Program-made: the position numbers and the translations under genes | The notes under the pieces: generated by a model | Database searches by the model: none | What the model saw: the letters and a program-made list of their open reading frames with translations, nothing else | Told to the model about the DNA's origin: nothing | Source: Deltaproteobacteria bacterium | GTDB lineage: Bacteria; Desulfobacterota; JAJRXV01 | NCBI GenBank assembly: GCA_024275075.1 | Contig: JAJRZU010000072.1 | Span: 1-40,730 of the forward strand | Reading direction: 5' to 3' | DNA: 40,730 nucleotides | Shown: one piece after another, positions 17,395 through 26,617 of the stretch | Position numbering within the stretch: the stretch's first letter is position 1 | Layout: every line of letters starts with the position of its first letter

Positions 17395-20300
17395 ATGACA
17401 TTCAACGATTTTGAAAGTAACGAGATGCAGACCGTCATCCAGGAATTTCTTGAGGAGAGCCGGAAATACGCGGACATGCTTAATAAGGATCTGCTCACTA
17501 TTGAAGAGGTGTTAAAAGAGGGGCAGCCTATACCAGAGGAGCTTTTGCACAGTATCTTCAGATCGGCTCATACCATAAAAGGGACTTCTTCCTTCCTTGG
17601 TTTCAATAATATTTTCAAACTGATGCACAGTATGGAAACGATTTTAGATGGTATCAGAAAAGGGGAAAGGGTCTTTGAGTCAGAAATAATCGATATAGTT
17701 TTTGAGAGTTTCGACTGCTTAGATAGGATGTTAGAACAATTAGAGAACGAGGGGAATGATGAGGGCGATATTGATGCCTTATTAGATAAACTTAAGGTTA
17801 TCATTGGCGAAAAGATCAAAGTAAAGCAGAAGAAAGAGGCGGTAAAGAAAGCTGCCCCCCCTCCAAAAAACTTAGTGAAAAAAAAGAAGGCGGCGGCTAA
17901 GAAAGCAAAAAGGCAGATAGTCAATGAGACTTTAGGTGATGATTTTTTATTCACAAATGCCATAATAAAGACTTTCGACGCGCTTGACGAGGGTGACATA
18001 TTAAAGCAGAGGAACAATAAGAACAATGTATTTGAGATATTCATTGAAAGGGACAAAATAGATGACGCCATTAAGATAATCAACGATTTCGGTGATATAT
18101 TAAGATACTATATCATTGACGAAAAGAGTGGTATCGCCCAAAAGATCGAAAATGAGACGAAGATAGCCGCAAAATCAAAGGGTATTTATATAATAGTAAG
18201 CTCTAAGAGTGATATCAGCGACTTAGAGCTTCACAAAGAGTTCGAGAGCCGCGAGGTCTACCATTATAAGGAGTCTGTTTTAAACAGTATGCCTGCCAAG
18301 GAGAAGGAGAGATTTCTAAAGGAGTTCATCGACAGCACGGAGCAGCAGATGGAGGAGTTTTCAAGCGTAATAATGAAGCTTGAGGAAGATCCGACGAACC
18401 AGGAGCTGATAAACGCTGCTTTTAGAAGTATCCATACAGTAAAAGGGTCTGCCGGCTTTATAAGCCTCACTTCATTTGCGGAGACAGCCCATAAGATGGA
18501 AAATATCATGTCACAATTAAGGGAGAGAAAATTATCCATTACAGAGGAGATTATCACTTTGCTGTTAGAGGGGGTGGACTCATTAAGCATTGCCATGTCA
18601 ACATTCAAGAACGATCAGCAGGCGCCGCTTAATCTGATCGGGATGCAGGAGAAACTCGATGACTTCTTATTAAATAAACCAGAGCCTCAAAAAGAAGAAG
18701 CGGTCAAAGAAGTACGCGAGGATGAGGGAGAATCAAAGCTTGAGTTAAGTTCATTGACAAAAGCTGAGACAGATGAGCTGAAAGAGTATTTAAGTAAAAT
18801 GGATAATCTTTATGAAATCAAGTACTTGATAATGAAAAAGACTCCTTTGAAGAGCATGAAGGCTTCATTGATAGAGACAAAGCTTGAAAAGGAAGGGATA
18901 ATAATAAAATCATCACCGACTATCGAGGAAATTATCGATGATGAGAAAGAGCAGCCCATTCAATTGATTTACCTTACCAATAATGACAAAAAGTTCGTAT
19001 TCAACCAGATTAATATTGATATGATAACCGATATTACTCTCGCTAATATGGATACTTCAGAATTAGTACCTAAGCCGAAGCAAGTGACGCAGAAAGAGGA
19101 GGTAATAGAGAAGCCCTCGCAGGCATCACCAAAGGCGCCGGCGGCACAGGCGTTTAAGCCCGCACAGCCCAATAGCGCGAAAGCTCCAGTAGCATCATCA
19201 AAACCTATAGCGACAACGACAGTCAGGGTTGACATAGATAAGCTTGATAATCTTATGAACCTTGCCGGCGAGTTAGTGATAACTAAGGCGCGGTTCAGCC
19301 AATTGGTCAATAACATGAAGGATCTGCTTGATATCAATAATACATATTCGGCTTATGTTGACAGCATTTCTAAATCGCTGAACGAAATCAGCAAGGATAT
19401 CAAGGGTATTTTTTCACAAAAAGAGAAATCGTTCGGCAAAGAGCATTCAAGGTTAAATAAGGGCTTTAATTCAGTAAGGGAAGGTATCGAAAAATTAGAC
19501 ATAAAGGCCTCCACCAAGGATTACTTTAATAAGCTCCTGGAGTTGGATGAGAACACCCTGAAATTAGGGAAGATATCTTCTGATCTGCAAAATGGTATCA
19601 TGCAGACCAGAATGGTACCCGTTGAAAATGTTTTCAGCAGGTTCAAAAGGGTTGTGAGGGACTTATCGAAAAATTTGAAAAAGGATATCAGGTTAGAGAT
19701 ACGCGGTGAAGATACAGAGTTGTACAAAAAGATAATCGATGAGCTTGCCGACCCCTTGACGCACATGATACGCAATTCGGTAGATCACGGGATAGAGTCA
19801 AAGGAGGCGCGGGAGTCAAGCGGGAAACCCGCGACCGGTACGATTTCGCTCTCGGCGTACCACAAGGGGAACCACATTTGCGTAGAGGTCGGTGATGACG
19901 GGAAGGGGCTCGATGCAGCGTCTATAGGGCAGAGCGCATTAAAGCGGGGGATAATATCTCAGCAGGCGTTAGATGGGTTGAGCGAAAAAGAGATACTTGA
20001 CCTGATATTTTTGCCCGGGTTCAGCCTTGCCAGGGAGATCACCGGTGTCTCAGGCAGAGGTGTCGGGATGGACGTAGTAAGAAAGATGATAGAATCGATA
20101 AACGGCTCTATCGACATTCTAACGGAGTTAGGTAAGGGGACGCGCTTCATCCTGAACATCCCGCTGACCCTTGCGATCATCCAGGCATTGCTTGTTGTTC
20201 TGTCAGATGATGTGTACGCGATACCCTTAGAATCCGTAATTGAGATCATCAAGGTAAAGCGCGAGGATATCTACCATATAGATGGCGGCGATACCATTAA

Positions 20301-20583
20301 ATTACGGGGGCACGCACTAAGCATCATTGATCTGCGGGATACAATAAAGCTAAGGAGGAGAGCGACTAAGAGTAATGAATTTAAGACTATTGTCGTCGTC
20401 ACCAATGGCAAAGACCAGTTAGGCATAGTATTGGATTCACTGATCGGTGAGCAGGAAATAGTCATCAAGTCTTTAAGTGAGCATTTTAGCGGTATAAAAG
20501 GGATTGTCGGAGCATCTGTATTAGGGGACGGCGCTATCGCGCTGATACTGGATGTATCAACAATAATAAAGCTGGCGGATTGA
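17395..20583 (+). CDS. cheA: Chemotaxis histidine kinase CheA with two Hpt domains
   Basis: 1062 residues, much longer than the usual 650-750. There are two phosphotransfer (Hpt) domains, the first with His59 (SAHTIKGTSSF) and the second with His347 (SIHTVKGSAGF). They are joined by a Lys/Ala/Pro-rich linker (about 141-173) and a poorly conserved domain (about 180-290). A second variable region (about 430-560) and a Pro/Ala linker (about 575-605) follow. Then come dimerisation (about 610-735), a GHKL ATPase with N-box HMIRNSVDHG (790-799), and DDGKGLD and GRGVGMDVV motifs. The C-terminal CheW-like P5 domain starts near 920. AAGGTGAG precedes the start. All kinase motifs look intact. Confidence 0.96.
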   Translation: MTFNDFESNEMQTVIQEFLEESRKYADMLNKDLLTIEEVLKEGQPIPEELLHSIFRSAHTIKGTSSFLGFNNIFKLMHSMETILDGIRKGERVFESEIIDIVFESFDCLDRMLEQLENEGNDEGDIDALLDKLKVIIGEKIKVKQKKEAVKKAAPPPKNLVKKKKAAAKKAKRQIVNETLGDDFLFTNAIIKTFDALDEGDILKQRNNKNNVFEIFIERDKIDDAIKIINDFGDILRYYIIDEKSGIAQKIENETKIAAKSKGIYIIVSSKSDISDLELHKEFESREVYHYKESVLNSMPAKEKERFLKEFIDSTEQQMEEFSSVIMKLEEDPTNQELINAAFRSIHTVKGSAGFISLTSFAETAHKMENIMSQLRERKLSITEEIITLLLEGVDSLSIAMSTFKNDQQAPLNLIGMQEKLDDFLLNKPEPQKEEAVKEVREDEGESKLELSSLTKAETDELKEYLSKMDNLYEIKYLIMKKTPLKSMKASLIETKLEKEGIIIKSSPTIEEIIDDEKEQPIQLIYLTNNDKKFVFNQINIDMITDITLANMDTSELVPKPKQVTQKEEVIEKPSQASPKAPAAQAFKPAQPNSAKAPVASSKPIATTTVRVDIDKLDNLMNLAGELVITKARFSQLVNNMKDLLDINNTYSAYVDSISKSLNEISKDIKGIFSQKEKSFGKEHSRLNKGFNSVREGIEKLDIKASTKDYFNKLLELDENTLKLGKISSDLQNGIMQTRMVPVENVFSRFKRVVRDLSKNLKKDIRLEIRGEDTELYKKIIDELADPLTHMIRNSVDHGIESKEARESSGKPATGTISLSAYHKGNHICVEVGDDGKGLDAASIGQSALKRGIISQQALDGLSEKEILDLIFLPGFSLAREITGVSGRGVGMDVVRKMIESINGSIDILTELGKGTRFILNIPLTLAIIQALLVVLSDDVYAIPLESVIEIIKVKREDIYHIDGGDTIKLRGHALSIIDLRDTIKLRRRATKSNEFKTIVVVTNGKDQLGIVLDSLIGEQEIVIKSLSEHFSGIKGIVGASVLGDGAIALILDVSTIIKLAD

Positions 20584-20586
20584 CAA

Positions 20587-21081
20587 ATGACCAATATTGA
20601 TTTATATAAGGATATTAACAAAATAGTTAATGTCGGTATAGCTGACATAAAGTACGCTTCCACACCAATGCACCTTAGAACGAACTTAGGCTCTTGCGTC
20701 GCTTTGATAATGTATGACAAGACCATGCAATTAGGTGGGATGGTGCATGTTATGCTGCCTAAGGCGTTCAAGAATGAGGCGAAGGTAGGCAAATGTGCGG
20801 ATACGGCAGTACCTGAGATCATTAATAACATGACAAAAAAAATGCATTGTAAATCGAAGAATCTTGTTGCAAAAATTTTTGGTGGTGCTAAGATGCTTGC
20901 AAGTGCGACTAACGATATAGGTAAGAAAAACGCCGAGGTAGTCGTTAAGCTTGTAAAAGAGCATGGCATCAGGATCCATACTATAAAAACCGGTGGTACA
21001 AAGGGTTACGTCGTGCAACTTGATACAGAGACGGGAATTGTAATGTGCAGGATTTTCGGGCAGGAGATAGAGTTCTTTTAG
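20587..21081 (+). CDS. cheD: Chemoreceptor glutamine deamidase CheD
   Basis: 164 residues. The catalytic Cys37 lies in LGSCVAL and the catalytic His54 in GGMVHVMLP, with the 17-residue spacing normal for CheD. The KIFGGAKML motif is also present. CheD deamidates receptor glutamines and is stimulated or sequestered by CheC. It starts 3 nt after cheA. The stop is TAG, directly followed by the hairpin GCGGCAT-G-ATGCCGC at 21082-21096. Confidence 0.95.
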   Translation: MTNIDLYKDINKIVNVGIADIKYASTPMHLRTNLGSCVALIMYDKTMQLGGMVHVMLPKAFKNEAKVGKCADTAVPEIINNMTKKMHCKSKNLVAKIFGGAKMLASATNDIGKKNAEVVVKLVKEHGIRIHTIKTGGTKGYVVQLDTETGIVMCRIFGQEIEFF

Positions 21082-21096
21082 GCGGCATGATGCCGC
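21082..21096. repeat. Short GCGGCAT/ATGCCGC hairpin
   Basis: A perfect palindrome with one central base, directly after the cheD stop and before the cheC/X gene. Confidence 0.65.
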
Positions 21097-21184
21097 AGTC
21101 ATTACGATTTAGTATAGATGCTGCTGCATATAAATAAATATGATGAATTATTGCTTGACATATTTTATTTAAAAAGGACCTAAT

Positions 21185-21793
21185 ATGAGCGAACAGGAAT
21201 TAAAAGTAATTGAGATGATTTCAAGGATGAGTATTGATCGGGCATCGCAGGTCTTTTCAAAGACCATAAAAGCCGGCTCAAAGATCGAGATCGTAAGGTT
21301 CCAAAGGGTCGATATCAGCGAAATAAGCGAAGAGGTCTCTAAGGAAGATAAGGAGGCGACAGGCGCGATTGTCCAGCTTTCAGGGGAAGCGCCCACGAAA
21401 CTCTTGTTCATCGTCAATTTAAAAGACGCCCTTAAATTGACAGACCTGTTCTTAAGGAGAGAGATAGGAGAGACGAAAGCTTTTGATATCTATGTGGAAA
21501 GTACGATACAAGAGATCGGAAACATCCTTGCCAGCAGCATTGCAAACGTATTTGCAAAGGGGTTCAATGTGGAGATGTCACCTGAGCCCCCGGTCGTGCT
21601 CTCTGACTACTCATCATCCATATTCAATACGGTCTTGATGGATGAAGATTACTTAACCGATAATAAGATATTGTTGGTAGAGACAAAGTTTTTTGTTGTA
21701 AGAACCGCTTTTGACTGTATGTTATTCTTAATGCCAAGCGTTGAAGCGACAAAGGTCTTATTAGAGAGGTCTTTTGCTAATAATTTTTCCTAA
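21185..21793 (+). CDS. CheC/CheX-family CheY-P phosphatase
   Basis: 202 residues. It contains one copy of the phosphatase signature S-x3-E-x2-N-x22-P: STIQEIGN followed by a Pro at the exact spacing. Canonical CheC has two such sites; the second is not apparent, so this may be a single-site CheC or a divergent CheX. Adjacency to cheD fits a CheC that binds CheD. The ribosome-binding site AAAGGA lies 8 nt before the ATG. Confidence 0.85.
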   Translation: MSEQELKVIEMISRMSIDRASQVFSKTIKAGSKIEIVRFQRVDISEISEEVSKEDKEATGAIVQLSGEAPTKLLFIVNLKDALKLTDLFLRREIGETKAFDIYVESTIQEIGNILASSIANVFAKGFNVEMSPEPPVVLSDYSSSIFNTVLMDEDYLTDNKILLVETKFFVVRTAFDCMLFLMPSVEATKVLLERSFANNFS

Positions 21794-21820
21794 TCATGTA
21801 TTATAGTAAGGAGCGATTTA

Positions 21821-22183
21821 ATGTCTAAAAATGTGTTGATAGTTGATGATGCGACTGTCGTCCGGCTGTTGCTTCGGAGTGTATTAGAAAGAAACGGGTT
21901 CAACGTAGTCGGTGAGGCCGCAAACGGAAATGAAGCGTTTGCAAAATACAAGGAGCTGTCACCGGATCTTGTAACAATGGATATCACGATGCCTGAGGCG
22001 AGCGGTATCGATGGACTGAAGATGATCCTGGGGTTTGACCCGCAAGCGAAGATCATCATGATAACCGCGATAGACCAGAGGAAGTACCTGTTAGAAGCGA
22101 TTAAATCGGGCGCAGTTGACTATATCGTAAAGCCGTTTGAGGATGACCGGGTTATCTCGGCCTTGGAGAAAGCGCTCGCGTAG
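21821..22183 (+). CDS. cheY: Chemotaxis response regulator CheY
   Basis: 120 residues, receiver domain only. It has the acid pocket DD at 9-10, phospho-acceptor Asp54, the Thr in MITAI and the Lys in IVKPFED. The sequence is of the CheY type found with CheC/CheD systems. It is the last gene of the operon. The stop (TAG) is only 7 nt from the convergent DUF2723 gene, with no terminator visible between them. Confidence 0.95.
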   Translation: MSKNVLIVDDATVVRLLLRSVLERNGFNVVGEAANGNEAFAKYKELSPDLVTMDITMPEASGIDGLKMILGFDPQAKIIMITAIDQRKYLLEAIKSGAVDYIVKPFEDDRVISALEKALA

Positions 22184-22190
22184 ATACCCG

Positions 22191-24299
22191 CTACCTGTGT
22201 AAATCATCAATCTTTTCTTTGAGCGCCTTTTTCTCATCCTGGAATAAGCGCTTAATACCATTGGAATAAACAGCCTCAGCCTTATCAAGTTCCCCTGACC
22301 GCTCATAAATATCACCAAGCTCCACGTAGTTCTCAAGACTGCCCGGCGACTCTTTGATCGCAAGCTCATAATTCTTTATAGCTTTATCATACTCTTTCAA
22401 GTACTTATAAATAAAACCAAGCTTGTTGTATGCCTCTGATTTATGCTCATCTTTCTCAATCATGCCGTTGAATATCGCCTTAGCCTTATCAAAGTCCCGC
22501 AATTTTATATGAGCGACACCGGTTAACACCTTTAAATTTATCGCATCGTTAGTGAGAAGGCCGCCCTGAAAGTCCCTATGCACAGTCTCCATCATCTGGA
22601 TCATATAAAGGGCGTCATTGATATAGTCAAAGTGCATCATGTAATCAATTATACTAATGAAATCCTGCACATAGATAAATGATGCTTCGCTGTCGTTCGT
22701 GTAATCCGCATCGTAGACAAATTTCAGGGTAGATTCATCGAAGTATCTTCGTATTTCCTGCGCGTCCTCTTTGCCGATACCATCAATCTTAGACCTGGTG
22801 AACTCAAACAGCATACCGTCATAGTGCTTCAAATAGTTCTCCATCCCCTTGAATTCTGATATCGCCTCTGTGAATATCCTGTCATAGTTCTTGAAATTCA
22901 AGTTGACAAACCGGCTCACTTTAGCCGTCGCTGTAATATCCGCATCGAAGTCGATCAGGCTGATATCAGGGTAGCGGCCTTTATCGGTAAGGCTATACAG
23001 TTTCGGGTACAATATCTCGCCATACCCTAAGAGGGTGATATCATTGCGTAACCCTAATATATCCTGGTAGTATTTATAGTGGAAATACAGGTAGCTCGTT
23101 ATCACCATCGACTTTTCGGGTAGCCTCAGGAATGATCCCTTGAAATCCTCATCACCCGTATAGACGCGCGCCCTGCCGGATTCAATGTACGTATTTATCC
23201 CCAACACAGTCACAACGGCTATCATAGCGTAGATAAACAGCTTGTTGATTCTTAACCTGCCGTTATCCTTCATATAATCCATAATACACATTATGCCCGC
23301 GGAGATAAATATCATATAACAGATATACGATGGCAGCTGGACTCCGCCGTTCCAGTCAAAGAAAAAGATGACGTTTGATATAAGGATCAGGAATATAAAC
23401 CAAAAAAAGCTCCGCCACTTTTTGTACAGGTGGACCGCGCCTGTCAGCGAAAGCGCGATACCGGCGATGGTAATGTTATCGTTAAGCGCACTAAGATAAT
23501 TCGCCATGTTCCTTAGGATGCTGAAATAATCTTTTATACCGGCAAAATGCGAGTATGACGTCTTCCTGTCCGTAATATGCATGATGAACTGCGTCAGGGT
23601 CTGCGGGTCGCCCCAGTCAAAAGACGGGTTAGTCAATGACCTCAGCGGCAGATACAGGTAAACGGAGAACCCGAAAAGGAAAAACGAACAAGTCAATATG
23701 AACTTCGCCGCCCTCTTTCGCTTCGTCTCCATCATAAAAAACACAATGATCGCGGGGAGGTAAAAAGCAACGGTAGCATGGTTACCAGACGCGATACCGT
23801 ATATAAACGCACCGGTATATATATAGCTCTCCTCTTTTGTAATCGAGTATTTGACGGCAAACCAGATCAGCGTAAGGGTAAGGAACATATTATACGTATA
23901 CACTTCGCTTATCACTGAATTCCGCCAGCAGATACTGTTTACGAAAAGTAGCGCGCTTGCGAGCAATGAAGCGGTAATGATACTCTTCTCGTCTTTTTCT
24001 TTACTTATATGATTTAAGATATCCTGACATAGCGCGAATAGGACGATGAAGGACAGTACCGCGCAGATGAGCGCGAATAGGTTCGTTCTAAATGGGATCG
24101 AACCGAAAGGGATTATTGTTAGTAATTTCGCGGTAAGTGAGTACGCGGGGAACCCCGCCGGATGAGCTATCCCCAGGTTATATGCGACATTAGCGAACTC
24201 AGGGGTATCCCTCCAATTTATTGTCGGGGATATGGTCAATAAATAGACGCCAAAAGTGAAAACAAAGATAATTAAAGCGGTGCGGTATCTGTTTACCAT
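22191..24299 (-). CDS. DUF2723 (TMEM260-like) membrane protein with TPR tail
   Basis: 702 residues. The N-terminal part matches the DUF2723/TMEM260 glycosyltransferase-like family: WRDTPEFANVAYNLGIAHPAGFPAYS and PFGSIPFRTNLFALI, with about ten membrane segments up to residue 380. A soluble region follows, then two or three TPR repeats in the last 130 residues (KSEAYNKLGFIYKYLKEYDK and following). TMEM260 is an eukaryotic O-mannosyltransferase; bacterial members are inferred to use lipid-linked sugars. The gene follows a pilin gene after 13 nt, so the pilin could be a substrate, but that is inference. Confidence 0.85.
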   Translation of the reverse strand: MVNRYRTALIIFVFTFGVYLLTISPTINWRDTPEFANVAYNLGIAHPAGFPAYSLTAKLLTIIPFGSIPFRTNLFALICAVLSFIVLFALCQDILNHISKEKDEKSIITASLLASALLFVNSICWRNSVISEVYTYNMFLTLTLIWFAVKYSITKEESYIYTGAFIYGIASGNHATVAFYLPAIIVFFMMETKRKRAAKFILTCSFFLFGFSVYLYLPLRSLTNPSFDWGDPQTLTQFIMHITDRKTSYSHFAGIKDYFSILRNMANYLSALNDNITIAGIALSLTGAVHLYKKWRSFFWFIFLILISNVIFFFDWNGGVQLPSYICYMIFISAGIMCIMDYMKDNGRLRINKLFIYAMIAVVTVLGINTYIESGRARVYTGDEDFKGSFLRLPEKSMVITSYLYFHYKYYQDILGLRNDITLLGYGEILYPKLYSLTDKGRYPDISLIDFDADITATAKVSRFVNLNFKNYDRIFTEAISEFKGMENYLKHYDGMLFEFTRSKIDGIGKEDAQEIRRYFDESTLKFVYDADYTNDSEASFIYVQDFISIIDYMMHFDYINDALYMIQMMETVHRDFQGGLLTNDAINLKVLTGVAHIKLRDFDKAKAIFNGMIEKDEHKSEAYNKLGFIYKYLKEYDKAIKNYELAIKESPGSLENYVELGDIYERSGELDKAEAVYSNGIKRLFQDEKKALKEKIDDLHR

Positions 24300-24312
24300 T
24301 ACCTCTCTTTAC

Positions 24313-24678
24313 TTAAGGTGTTACGCCGTTTGGTGTGATAACATACGACGTCTCGCCCTTTTTATGGTATATAGTAATGGGGTCATAAGTAGTCGAGTTA
24401 GCGTTCGTGATCGCCGCCGGCAGGATAATACCTGAATCAGCCGCGATACTGGAGTTGAAAGCAACCAGCTCAGCCATTGTACTCGCATAGTTACTTGTCG
24501 GGTCGGCCGCCTTGAATGTCTCCTGGATCTGCATGATCTGATATGCGACCGTCTCAGCCTTGGCGTCGTAAGCTCTTCTTTGATAAGCGATATAACTTGG
24601 AACCGCAATAGCCGACAGGATACCGATTATTGCGATTACAATCATCAGTTCAACTAATGTAAAGCCTTTTTTTTGCAT
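24313..24678 (-). CDS. Type IV pilin-like protein
   Basis: 121 residues. The class III leader MQKKG-FTLVELMIVIAIIGILSAIAVPSY is textbook for a type IVa pilin, with Glu+5 present and a hydrophobic spine of about 25 residues. The globular part is short and Thr/Ser/Ala-rich with no disulfide cysteines. It could be a major pilin or a second pseudopilin; it is separate from the T2SS operon. An AAGGGTA site precedes the ATG. Confidence 0.93.
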   Translation of the reverse strand: MQKKGFTLVELMIVIAIIGILSAIAVPSYIAYQRRAYDAKAETVAYQIMQIQETFKAADPTSNYASTMAELVAFNSSIAADSGIILPAAITNANSTTYDPITIYHKKGETSYVITPNGVTP

Positions 24679-24800
24679 TTTGAATACCCTTTTCCTTGAA
24701 AAATTATTAACTATTACGATATAAACTCAATATATAATAATAACATAAAAAGAGAACAATTGCAATAATAAATTACTCAACGCGAGGCGCTAATACACAA

Positions 24801-24840
24801 TATATGGGTAAGCGCCTGATTGATGGCGCCCACCCATATA
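24801..24840. repeat. Strong intergenic hairpin between csp array and pilin
   Basis: An interrupted stem: TATATGGGT (24801-24809) pairs with ACCCATATA (24832-24840), and the inner GCGCC (24812-24816) pairs with GGCGC (24825-24829) around an 8-nt loop. It lies between the last cold-shock gene and the pilin gene on the minus strand. No U-tract follows, so it may be a Rho-type end point or a processing site rather than an intrinsic terminator. Confidence 0.65.
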
Positions 24841-24891
24841 AATGAAAATCAAGTAATATACAATGAACTTTTGAAGTTTACTGTAATGTGT

Positions 24892-25110
24892 TTAGTTATC
24901 CGCATGACTTACTTTTATGACATTTTGTGCCTGTAAGCCTTTTGGTCCTTGTGTAATCTCAAATTTCACTGTCTGACCTTCCTGCAGTGACCTGAAACCT
25001 TCATCCTGGATCGCGGTATAGTGTACAAATACATCTTCACCTTCATCCTGCTCGATAAAACCAAAACCTTTTGTGTCATTAAACCACTTTACTTTTCCTG
25101 TTACTTCCAT
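24892..25110 (-). CDS. Cold-shock domain protein (fourth of array)
   Basis: 72 residues, a single cold-shock (OB-fold) domain. RNP1 KGFGFIEQ and RNP2 VFVHYTAI are intact, so it should bind single-stranded RNA or DNA as a chaperone. It is the most diverged copy of four, with C-terminal tail VIKVSHADN in place of VRKD. A GGAGGAGGAG site is upstream. Confidence 0.96.
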   Translation of the reverse strand: MEVTGKVKWFNDTKGFGFIEQDEGEDVFVHYTAIQDEGFRSLQEGQTVKFEITQGPKGLQAQNVIKVSHADN

Positions 25111-25158
25111 CTCTCCTCCTCCTCCTTAAGTTAATGGACAAAAACAAAAATAAACTTC

Positions 25159-25365
25159 TTAGTCGTCCTTTTTAACGTTCGCTGCCTGCAAGCCTTTGGG
25201 TCCTTGAGTAATTTCGAACCTTACAGCTTCCCCCTCTTGCAACGATTTAAAACCTTCATCTACGATCGCGGTATAATGTACAAATACATCTTCACCATCA
25301 TCCTGCTCGATAAAACCAAAACCTTTTGTGTCGTTAAACCACTTTACTTTTCCTGTTACTTCCAT
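25159..25365 (-). CDS. Cold-shock domain protein (third of array)
   Basis: 68 residues from the ATG at 25365, chosen over the frame start at 25386 because GGAGGGG sits just upstream and all four copies then begin [12 protein letters not shown]. The RNP1 and RNP2 motifs are intact. Residues at 38-41 (HYTA) match the fourth copy, while the tail VKKDD resembles copies one and two. Confidence 0.96.
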   Translation of the reverse strand: MEVTGKVKWFNDTKGFGFIEQDDGEDVFVHYTAIVDEGFKSLQEGEAVRFEITQGPKGLQAANVKKDD

Positions 25366-25403
25366 TTCCCCTCCTAATACAATCATGCGGTAAGCTTATG
25401 TTC

Positions 25404-25610
25404 TTAGTTGTCTTTTCTAACATTCGCCGCCTGCAAGCCTTTAGGCCCTTGAGTAACCTCGAACTTTACGGCCTCTCCCTCTTGTAGCGATTTAAAACCT
25501 TCATCTACAATTGCGGAATAATGTACGAATACATCTACGCCATCATCCTGCTCGATAAAACCAAAACCTTTTGAATCATTAAACCATTTTACTTTTCCTG
25601 TTACTTCCAT
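25404..25610 (-). CDS. Cold-shock domain protein (second of array)
   Basis: 68 residues. It differs from the first copy at only three positions by eye (Val/Glu near 43, Lys/Arg near 55, last residue Asn/Gly), implying a recent duplication or gene conversion. The cold-shock RNP motifs are intact. It has its own AGGAGG ribosome-binding site. Confidence 0.96.
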   Translation of the reverse strand: MEVTGKVKWFNDSKGFGFIEQDDGVDVFVHYSAIVDEGFKSLQEGEAVKFEVTQGPKGLQAANVRKDN

Positions 25611-25665
25611 ACTTCCTCCTCATGTAAATTATTAGATTAACTGAATTATTAGATAAACGGATTGC

Positions 25666-25872
25666 TTAGCCATCTTTTCTAACGTTCGCCGCCTGCAAGC
25701 CTTTAGGCCCTTGAGTAACCTCAAACCTTACAGCTTCGCCCTCTTGTAACGATTTAAAACCTTCATCTTCGATCGCGGAATAATGTACGAATACATCTAC
25801 GCCATCATCCTGCTCGATAAAACCAAAACCTTTTGAATCATTAAACCATTTTACTTTTCCTGTCACTTCCAT
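25666..25872 (-). CDS. Cold-shock domain protein (first of array)
   Basis: 68 residues and the promoter-proximal member of four tandem cold-shock genes. RNP1 and RNP2 motifs are intact, and GGAGG precedes the ATG. The transcript predicted from the promoter at 25956-25983 has a 5' leader of roughly 80 nt with two small hairpins (TTGT/ACAA and AACCCT/AGGGT types). In other bacteria long csp leaders act as temperature-sensitive switches; whether this one does is unknown. Confidence 0.96.
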   Translation of the reverse strand: MEVTGKVKWFNDSKGFGFIEQDDGVDVFVHYSAIEDEGFKSLQEGEAVRFEVTQGPKGLQAANVRKDG

Positions 25873-25955
25873 GTCGCCTCCTAATTGTTTGAAATAATTA
25901 ATAAAGTAACCCTCTAAGGGTCAGATTGTTTTTTTTACAATACTCCTTTCATGAT

Positions 25956-25983
25956 ATTATATCGTAAAATATTTATGTCATAA
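25956..25983 (-). promoter_or_regulatory. Candidate promoter of the csp array
   Basis: On the minus strand TTATGA (25983-25978) and a perfect TATAAT (25961-25956) are separated by 16 nt. Transcription would start near 25949 and give an 80-nt leader before the first csp gene. The remaining 264-nt gap towards the HU gene holds no ORF that I can support. Confidence 0.55.
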
Positions 25984-26136
25984 TAACCTGCTGCATATTT
26001 GATTTTTATATGAAATAGCTATTGAATTACCAATATATAAGGGAAACTCCAATACTGAATGGGTAAATGGTGGCTTTCGTTTAACTGCGGGATAAACGTT
26101 ATTGATACTACATACTTCTAATAATTCCGACATGAC

Positions 26137-26418
26137 CTATTTCTTTTTGTTAACTCTTTCTCTTAGTTCCTTGCCAACCTTAAAAAACGGTAGCCTTTTT
26201 GACTTGACTTTAATATGCTCGCCAGTCTTCGGGTTCCTACCTGTGTAAGATCCGTATTTCCGGTTTACAAAACTGCCAAAGCCTCGTATCTCTATTCTAT
26301 CATCGCTTAAGATCGACTCTTTCATCGAATTGAATGTTATGTTTATTACATCTTCTGCCCTGCGCTGCGTTAAATTCGCTCTGTTCGCTAATGCGTCTAC
26401 TAAACCTGATTTATTCAT
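26137..26418 (-). CDS. HU/IHF-family DNA-binding protein
   Basis: 93 residues, the full length of the family. Hallmarks: MNKSGLVDALANRANLTQRRAEDVI, the GFGSF turn, and the DNA-minor-groove arm with GRNPKTGEHI. The charged ERVNKKK tail is common. The arm proline that intercalates into DNA is present (RNPKTG). AGGGGG precedes the ATG. It is probably transcribed alone from the promoter at 26463-26491. Confidence 0.96.
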   Translation of the reverse strand: MNKSGLVDALANRANLTQRRAEDVINITFNSMKESILSDDRIEIRGFGSFVNRKYGSYTGRNPKTGEHIKVKSKRLPFFKVGKELRERVNKKK

Positions 26419-26462
26419 TGTTCCCCCTGATGAGAAGAATTCCTGTTCGCTTATTTTTAGTA

Positions 26463-26491
26463 ATTCTAACTATTTTCTTTGGATGTGTCAA
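26463..26491 (-). promoter_or_regulatory. Promoter of the HU gene
   Basis: A near-consensus sigma-70 pair on the minus strand: TTGACA at 26491-26486 and TAGAAT at 26468-26463, spacing 17. The predicted start is about 38 nt before the HU ATG. Confidence 0.75.
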
Positions 26492-26586
26492 GCACCAAAT
26501 TGATTTTTTTTAAAATAAATCAATTATCTCCTCAATTAACTTGCAAATAGTATAACAACGAAAATGAAAAAAATCAAGGGAATTGA

Positions 26587-26606
26587 AGTTTTTTTTAAAA
26601 AAAACT
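26587..26606. repeat. A/T palindrome after mutS
   Basis: A perfect 20-nt palindrome: AG, eight T, eight A, CT. It lies 12 nt beyond the distal mutS stop (TAA at 26618-26620) and could end transcription or simply be bent DNA. No GC stem is present. Confidence 0.6.
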
Positions 26607-26617
26607 CAGGACGACCT

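Noticed and set aside
24321-24608. 95-codon frame opposite phase within the pilin gene
   Set aside because: Arg/Ser-rich shadow of the pilin reading frame.
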